9,760 nt of DNA from positions 1 to 9,760 of the forward strand of contig SFHN01000029.1 in NCBI GenBank assembly GCA_004555635.1, given 5' to 3'. The notes below the pieces were generated by a model. That model did no database searches, was not told the DNA's origin, and was given only the letters and a program-made list of their open reading frames with translations. The first letter of the stretch is position 1, and the number at the start of each line of letters is the position of its first letter. The position numbers were made by a program, and so were the translations under genes. Below, one piece after another: positions 6,317-9,760 of the stretch. The stretch is from [Eubacterium] saphenum. Lineage in GTDB: Bacteria > Bacillota > Clostridia > Oscillospirales > Ruminococcaceae.

Positions 6317-7540
6317 ATGAATTTTGTAAACGGAACATATAATACTGCCGTGGTTTACACGGATATACTTGAGGATACGGCGCGCACTCAGCTCGAGGAG
6401 CTTTGCTCGCAGGAGTTTGCAAAGGGCTGCCGCATTCGCGTTATGCCCGATGTTCACGCGGGCAAGGGCTGCGTAATCGGCTTTACGGCAGACCTCGGCG
6501 AGATGGTCATTCCGAACATCGTGGGCGTAGATATCGGCTGCGGAATGCTTACGGTGGAGCTTGGGCAGACGGAGCTTGACTTTGCGGCGCTTGACGGCGT
6601 TATTCGCCGCTTTGTACCCTCGGGAAAGAGCGTTCACGAGGGGAGAATTTTCCGCTTCCCCGAGCTGCAAAGCCTGCACTGCTACCGCGAGCTGCGCGAT
6701 GCAAAGCGCCTTGAGCGGTCGATAGGCACGCTGGGCGGCGGCAACCACTTTATCGAGGTGGACATTGACGACGACGGGAACAAGTATCTCGTTATCCACA
6801 CAGGCTCGCGAAATCTCGGAAAGCAGGTTGCGGAGCACTATCAGCAGCTTGCGGTTGAGCTTCACAGCGGAAAGGACGTTCTGTACGCAGAGCAGGCGCG
6901 GATTATTGCGGAGTATAAGGCGGCAGGAAGAAAGTCGGAGATACAGGCGGCGATAAAGGAGCTTCACCGCGCGTTTACGGCAAAGAACCCTGATGTCCCT
7001 GCGCACCTTTGCTATCTGACGGGGGAGTATCGGCAGATGTATCTTGACGATATGCGTATCTGTCAGGATTTTGCGGTAAGAAACCGCGCCGCAATCGCGG
7101 AGCTTATCATAAAGAACCTGCTCGGCAGGGAGCTTTCGGACTTCCCGCGGTTTGAAACGATACACAACTACATTGACCTTGACAACAACATCGTGCGCAA
7201 GGGCGCAGTTTCGGCGCAGACGGGCGAGAAGCTGATTATCCCGATAAATATGCGCGATGGCTCGCTTATCTGCGTCGGAAAGGGCAACCCCGAGTGGAAC
7301 TTCTCTGCGCCTCACGGAGCGGGGCGGCTCTACTCCCGCACCGAAGCGAAGGAGCGCTTTTCTGTCGAGGAGTTTATGCGCTCTATGGACGGAATCTACA
7401 CCACCTCTGTAAACAAGTCCACGCTTGACGAGTGCCCTATGGCGTACAAGAGCATTGATGACATCGTTTGCAGGATAGGCGATACGGTGGATATTCTGCG
7501 CGTGATAAAACCGCTGTACAATTTCAAGGCAGGGGAGTAA
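6317..7540 (+). CDS. rtcB: RtcB family RNA ligase (3'-phosphate/5'-hydroxyl)
   Basis: A full-length (407-residue) GTP- and Mn(II)-dependent ligase that joins RNA 2',3'-cyclic phosphate or 3'-phosphate ends to 5'-OH ends, in RNA repair or tRNA splicing. The catalytic set is complete: MPDVHAGKGCVIGFT (43-57), VGVDIGCGM with metal ligands Asp72 and Cys75, GGGNHF with His144, HTGSRNLG with His161, IHNYI with His283, and the guanylation site SAPHGAGR with His333, matching E. coli His337. AGGAGGAG precedes the ATG. No archease, RtcA cyclase or Ro60/TROVE gene is in the window. The upstream slipin gene is its only likely functional partner. Its expression probably depends on readthrough of the hairpin just before its ribosome site. 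Confidence 0.95.
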   Translation: MNFVNGTYNTAVVYTDILEDTARTQLEELCSQEFAKGCRIRVMPDVHAGKGCVIGFTADLGEMVIPNIVGVDIGCGMLTVELGQTELDFAALDGVIRRFVPSGKSVHEGRIFRFPELQSLHCYRELRDAKRLERSIGTLGGGNHFIEVDIDDDGNKYLVIHTGSRNLGKQVAEHYQQLAVELHSGKDVLYAEQARIIAEYKAAGRKSEIQAAIKELHRAFTAKNPDVPAHLCYLTGEYRQMYLDDMRICQDFAVRNRAAIAELIIKNLLGRELSDFPRFETIHNYIDLDNNIVRKGAVSAQTGEKLIIPINMRDGSLICVGKGNPEWNFSAPHGAGRLYSRTEAKERFSVEEFMRSMDGIYTTSVNKSTLDECPMAYKSIDDIVCRIGDTVDILRVIKPLYNFKAGE

Positions 7541-7553
7541 GTTCCCGCGCGGC

Positions 7554-7582
7554 TTGACAAAGCGAATATTTCGGGGTATAAT
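7554..7582 (+). promoter_or_regulatory. Consensus sigma-A promoter of the VanY-like gene
   Basis: Perfect TTGACA (7554-7559), a 17-bp spacer and perfect TATAAT (7577-7582). It begins 14 bp after the rtcB stop with no terminator between, so rtcB transcripts may also run into the next gene. The leader is about 100 nt and AT-rich. Confidence 0.9.
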
Positions 7583-7692
7583 ATAAACACGGGTGTAATA
7601 TATCGGGATTTTTTAAGGATAAATGCAACTTTTTTCACGGCAAAGCTGTGTTATATTATAGAAACAAGATTACGAAAAAAGGGGGCGGGGAT

Positions 7693-8718
7693 ATGCCGAA
7701 AATATTAAGAACGCTTGCGGCAGCCGTGCTTTGCGCTGCGTCGCTTATGACGGCAGGCTCGGCGGACGGTATGCCGAATGCCGCTGCTGCGGTGGCAAGT
7801 GCCGCCGTGGCAAAGGATAATTCCGCGGCGGTAAATCCCGTGTGCATAAACGTTAAGGCAAAGACCGTAATCAGCAAGGACACCGTTGTCAAAGAGAACG
7901 AAACTCTCTATGTGCGCAGCGGCGGAAAGCTGTACATCAACGAGGGAGTTACCCTTACCGTAAAGGGCAAGCTTCGCTGTGCGGACGGTGGCGAGATATA
8001 CTGCCGCGGGCAAATCGACTCGGAGGAAAACTCGCGCGTTTCGGTTTACGGTAAGCTGAAGCTGCTCAGTACAGCAGAGCTTTCGCTCGGCGGAAAGCTT
8101 GCGGTTTATCCGACGGGAACTGTTGTCGGAAACGGAAAAATCCGCGTCGAAAACCTATTCAGCGATATCTACTGCCGCGGCACGGTGACGGCGAAGATTG
8201 CGGCGCCCGCGCCCGTTAAGGAAAACGGCGTAACCTCTGTCGGCGGAATTATCATAGCAAACAAGCAGTACGACCTGCCAGCAGACTACGGCGACGGGCT
8301 TAAGCAGAACGCCTACTCGGCTTTTCTTGTGATGAAAAAAGCTTCCGGGTATGATATGAAGCTGCTTTCGGGCTACCGCTCTTATGAAAAGCAAAGGGAA
8401 GTTTTCGCGTATTGGTGCAGCGTTGACGGCGAGGAAAAGGCGAAAACCTACTCCGCGCTTCCCGGTCAGAGCGAACATCAGACGGGGCTTGCAATTGACA
8501 TAAGCTCGCTTAGTCAAGACTACGGAAAAACCGCCGAGGGCAAGTGGCTCGCACAAAACTGCTGGAAATACGGCTTTATAATACGTTATCCTAAGGGCAA
8601 GGAGAACATCACGGGCTACATCTACGAGCCGTGGCACGTCCGCTACCTCGGAATCAGCACCGCGAAGCTTGTGTATGACAGCAAGCTTACGCTGGATGAG
8701 TTTCTGGGGCTGGCTTAA
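7693..8718 (+). CDS. Secreted VanY-like D-alanyl-D-alanine carboxypeptidase with N-terminal beta-repeat domain
   Basis: A 341-residue exported zinc peptidase of family M15B, which trims the terminal D-Ala from peptidoglycan stem peptides. ATG 7693 follows GGGGGCGGGG and starts a typical signal peptide (MPKILRTLAAAVLCAASLMT, likely cut near residue 24). A GTG at 7648 in frame is less likely. Residues about 56-170 are a Gly-rich repeat of short strands (LYVRSGGKLYINEGVTLTV, GKLRCADGGEIYCRG, YGKLKLLSTAELSLGGKLAV), which looks like a beta-helix. The catalytic domain covers about 185-341: SGYRS at 226-230, GQSEHQTGLAIDI (258-270) with zinc ligands His262 and Asp269, and EPWHVRYLG with Glu312 and His315. 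The repeat domain may anchor or position the enzyme in the wall (inference). No vanA/vanH/vanX neighbours are present, so a resistance role is not supported. Confidence 0.9.
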   Translation: MPKILRTLAAAVLCAASLMTAGSADGMPNAAAAVASAAVAKDNSAAVNPVCINVKAKTVISKDTVVKENETLYVRSGGKLYINEGVTLTVKGKLRCADGGEIYCRGQIDSEENSRVSVYGKLKLLSTAELSLGGKLAVYPTGTVVGNGKIRVENLFSDIYCRGTVTAKIAAPAPVKENGVTSVGGIIIANKQYDLPADYGDGLKQNAYSAFLVMKKASGYDMKLLSGYRSYEKQREVFAYWCSVDGEEKAKTYSALPGQSEHQTGLAIDISSLSQDYGKTAEGKWLAQNCWKYGFIIRYPKGKENITGYIYEPWHVRYLGISTAKLVYDSKLTLDEFLGLA

Positions 8719-8738
8719 CAGAACGAATAGGGTTACTG

Positions 8739-8771
8739 CGGCGGGAGCGAGCGCTTCCGCCGTTTGGCTTT
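8739..8771 (+). terminator. Intrinsic terminator after the VanY-like gene
   Basis: CGGCGGGAGC (8739-8748) pairs with GCTTCCGCCG (8753-8762), 10 bp with one G-U pair, around the loop GAGC. It is followed by TTTGGCTTTT, an interrupted T-tract. It lies about 20 bp after the stop. Confidence 0.7.
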
Positions 8772-8868
8772 TGCGGGACTATCGCTGTTGTGCGTTAGCC
8801 TAAACGGATAATATAGAGCAAAGCGCCTGCCTAATTCTTACAAAGTGATTACATTTTCGGGTTTTCTA
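8772..8868. other. Short spacer with no supported feature
   Basis: Between the VanY-like terminator and the next promoter I see no gene, repeat or clear site. The sequence becomes AT-rich towards the promoter. Confidence 0.6.
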
Positions 8869-8897
8869 TTGACAAATAAACTTCGCTGCAATATAAT
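8869..8897 (+). promoter_or_regulatory. Consensus sigma-A promoter of the NlpC/P60-like gene
   Basis: Perfect TTGACA (8869-8874), a 17-bp spacer and perfect TATAAT (8892-8897). Transcription should start near 8904, about 20 bp before the GGGGG ribosome site at 8923-8927. This fits a short leader and a start codon near 8937 better than the ATG at 8955. Confidence 0.88.
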
Positions 8898-8922
8898 AGA
8901 AATGGATTTACAAGGACAATAA

Positions 8923-8939
8923 GGGGGCTGAAATCTATC
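8923..8939 (+). promoter_or_regulatory. Ribosome site pointing to a non-AUG start
   Basis: AAGGGGG (8921-8927) is the only Shine-Dalgarno-like run before the hydrolase gene. No in-frame ATG, GTG or TTG lies at the proper distance. The in-frame choices are CTG (8928, too close) and ATC (8937, ideal spacing). A single G-to-C change of ATG would explain ATC. Confidence 0.45.
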
Positions 8940-8954
8940 AAAACGCTTTACATA

Positions 8955-9488
8955 ATGCTCTCGCGTTCCGAAACGATGGTGTCGCGGATTATCGGGGCTA
9001 TGACCTCCGACCCGTACACGCACGTTTCGATTGCTTTTGAAAAGGAACTGTCGCCGATGTACTCGTTTGCGCGGCTTGGAAAGTACCCGCTTCCCGGCGG
9101 GCTTAGGCTGGAGTATGCCGACAAGGGCTATTACAGGGCTCACAACCAGATTCCCTGTGCGCTGTATGCGCTGGAGGTTGAGGACGAGGCATATGATATC
9201 GCGAAGGAAATGGTTACCGGTATGTTAAAAAAGCGCGACAAGTATACATATAACGTGCTAGGGCTAATGCTCTGCAAGCTGAATATCGCGTATGCAAGAC
9301 CCTATCACTTCTTCTGCTCGGAGTTTGTGAGCAGGGTGCTTGAGCAGTCAAAGGCGGTTGAGCTTCCGAAGCCCGCCTCGCTTATGCGCCCCACGGACTA
9401 CACAAAGGTGAACGGGCTGAAGCTGCTTTTCAAGGGCAAAATGTTCGAGCTGGCGAAGTTCTGCTCTAAGGCTCGCGCAGCTACTTGA
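8955..9488 (+). CDS. YiiX/YebB-like permuted NlpC/P60 cysteine hydrolase
   Basis: From ATG 8955 the protein has 177 residues. The motifs fit the circularly permuted NlpC/P60 papain-like group, where the catalytic His comes before the Cys: PYTHVSIAF with His23, YSFARLGKYPLPGGLRLE (36-53), then YHFFCSEFVSRVL with Cys121 near the end of the core. Members hydrolyse amide or ester bonds in cell-wall peptides or lipids; the substrate here is unknown. No signal peptide is visible. The given ATG has no ribosome site. The frame continues upstream as KSIKTLYIM, and the family's usual opening M-K-T-hydrophobic aligns with ATC at 8937, nine bases after GGGGG. The true start is therefore probably upstream of 8955, non-AUG or altered by a base error. 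The gene has its own promoter and terminator. Confidence 0.78.
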   Translation: MLSRSETMVSRIIGAMTSDPYTHVSIAFEKELSPMYSFARLGKYPLPGGLRLEYADKGYYRAHNQIPCALYALEVEDEAYDIAKEMVTGMLKKRDKYTYNVLGLMLCKLNIAYARPYHFFCSEFVSRVLEQSKAVELPKPASLMRPTDYTKVNGLKLLFKGKMFELAKFCSKARAAT

Positions 9489-9503
9489 TTTTTATAGTAT
9501 GAA

Positions 9504-9534
9504 AGCAGAAACTTGGCGGTTTTTGCTTTTTTTC
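9504..9534 (+). terminator. Intrinsic terminator after the NlpC/P60-like gene
   Basis: AGCAGAAAC (9504-9512) pairs with GTTTTTGCT (9519-9527), 9 bp with one G-U pair, around the loop TTGGCG, then six further T residues. It lies 16 bp after the stop codon. Confidence 0.82.
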
Positions 9535-9599
9535 TTAGCAGAAATTGTAATAAATGCACAATAAAATCTTTGAAAATAGCTGCGAATTTGTGCAATCAG

Positions 9600-9701
9600 T
9601 ACCTTGCAAAACATAATACCTTGTGGTAGAATAGAATCACAGGGAAAACAAAACGTTCTCCCTTCTTTAAGAGCCGGCTACCTTGCGGTACAAAGTACCT
9701 T
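9600..9701. repeat. Paired TACC-N4-GGTA dyads, operator-like
   Basis: TACCTTGTGGTA (9617-9628) and TACCTTGCGGTA (9679-9690) differ at one base, are each dyad-symmetric in their outer four bases and lie 62 bp apart. TACCTT also occurs at 9600 and 9696, in each half exactly 17 bp from the dyad in that half. The second dyad continues into GGTAC-AAA-GTACC (9687-9699). The sites cover the promoter spacer and the region just before the ATG at 9702. Alternatively the downstream copy could act as an RNA hairpin. Confidence 0.45.
9604..9632 (+). promoter_or_regulatory. Sigma-A promoter of the gene at the right edge
   Basis: TTGCAA (9604-9609), a 17-bp spacer and TAGAAT (9627-9632), with the extended -10 TGG at 9624-9626. 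A dyad (TACC-N4-GGTA) fills the space just before and into the -10, which suggests direct control by a DNA-binding regulator. Confidence 0.65.
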
Positions 9702-9760
9702 ATGTTTCAATACAGCAAGACAGCAAAAGACGCCGAACGCCGCAAGGGGCTGCTCTTTAC
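9702..9760 (+). CDS. Start of an unidentified gene, cut by the window edge
   Basis: ATG at 9702 opens a frame that runs off the window: MFQYSKTAKDAERRKGLLF. It follows a promoter at a normal distance (about 65 nt of leader) and is the only ATG in this frame, which is closed upstream by TAG at 9627. No clear Shine-Dalgarno precedes it (CAAAGTACCTT), so the start is uncertain. The 19 residues are basic and polar and not enough to name a family. Confidence 0.4.
   Translation, partial: MFQYSKTAKDAERRKGLLF

Noticed and set aside
6296..7315. 339-codon open frame on the minus strand opposite rtcB
   Set aside because: It lies wholly antisense to an rtcB with every catalytic motif intact. Its product is Arg/Leu/Ala-rich with no recognisable motif, as expected from the mirror of GC-rich codons.
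7623..7661. Twelve-codon leader peptide (MQLFSRQSCVIL) before the VanY-like gene
   Set aside because: AAGGA lies only three bases from the ATG and there is no run of regulatory codons or clear attenuator after it, only a weak CACGGC-AAA-GCTGTG hairpin.
7648..7692. GTG start at 7648 for the VanY-like gene
   Set aside because: It would put about 15 polar residues ahead of a normal signal peptide and lacks a ribosome site. ATG 7693 follows a G-rich Shine-Dalgarno.
7693..8718. VanY-like gene as a glycopeptide-resistance determinant
   Set aside because: M15B carboxypeptidases are common housekeeping wall enzymes, and no vanH, ligase, vanX or vanR/S genes are nearby.
9555..9594. Inverted repeat TGCACAA (9555-9561) and TTGTGCA (9588-9594)
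   Set aside because: Only 7 bp with a 26-nt AT-rich loop and no T-tract; it is within chance expectation for this AT-rich spacer.

Overview
The window reads as chromosome of an endospore-forming Firmicute of the class Clostridia, plausibly a gut-type Oscillospiraceae/Ruminococcaceae relative. The evidence is a complete spoIIA-type sporulation operon, strong Shine-Dalgarno sequences, textbook sigma-A promoters and a moderately GC-rich, GCG/CGC-rich codon style. The taxonomic placement is inference from gene content. All genes that I support lie on the + strand. There is no rRNA, tRNA, CRISPR array or transposase gene.

Layout: (1) positions 1-1244 hold the 3' part of a flotillin gene. (2) A gene-free, hairpin-rich stretch of about 420 bp follows. 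(3) The spoIIAA-spoIIAB-sigF operon (1667-3070) has overlapping genes and a TTG start for sigF. (4) A small palindromic, possibly MITE-like element (about 3076-3181) follows sigF. (5) A DUF1015-family gene (3286-4557) has its own promoter and a strong terminator. (6) A sigma-A promoter at 4670-4698 precedes a 445-nt untranslated leader, then a slipin-type SPFH protein (5144-6244). A terminator/attenuator follows whose U-tract touches the Shine-Dalgarno of an RtcB-type RNA ligase gene (6317-7540). (7) A secreted VanY-like D,D-carboxypeptidase with an unusual N-terminal beta-repeat domain (7693-8718) comes next. (8) A permuted NlpC/P60 (YiiX/YebB-like) hydrolase follows, whose natural start may be non-AUG. 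(9) The window ends with a promoter carrying paired TACC-N4-GGTA dyads and the first codons of an unidentified gene.

How the genes work together: SpoIIAA, SpoIIAB and sigma-F form the partner-switching module that turns on forespore transcription. The slipin and RtcB genes probably form a membrane/RNA-repair pair, an association also seen, as I recall, in RNA-repair loci of other bacteria. The VanY-like enzyme and the NlpC/P60-like protein are likely envelope-remodelling enzymes, each with its own promoter. The most interesting unexplained elements are the long leader and attenuator around slipin-rtcB, the operator-like dyads at the right end, the hairpin cluster before spoIIAA, and the suspected non-AUG start.
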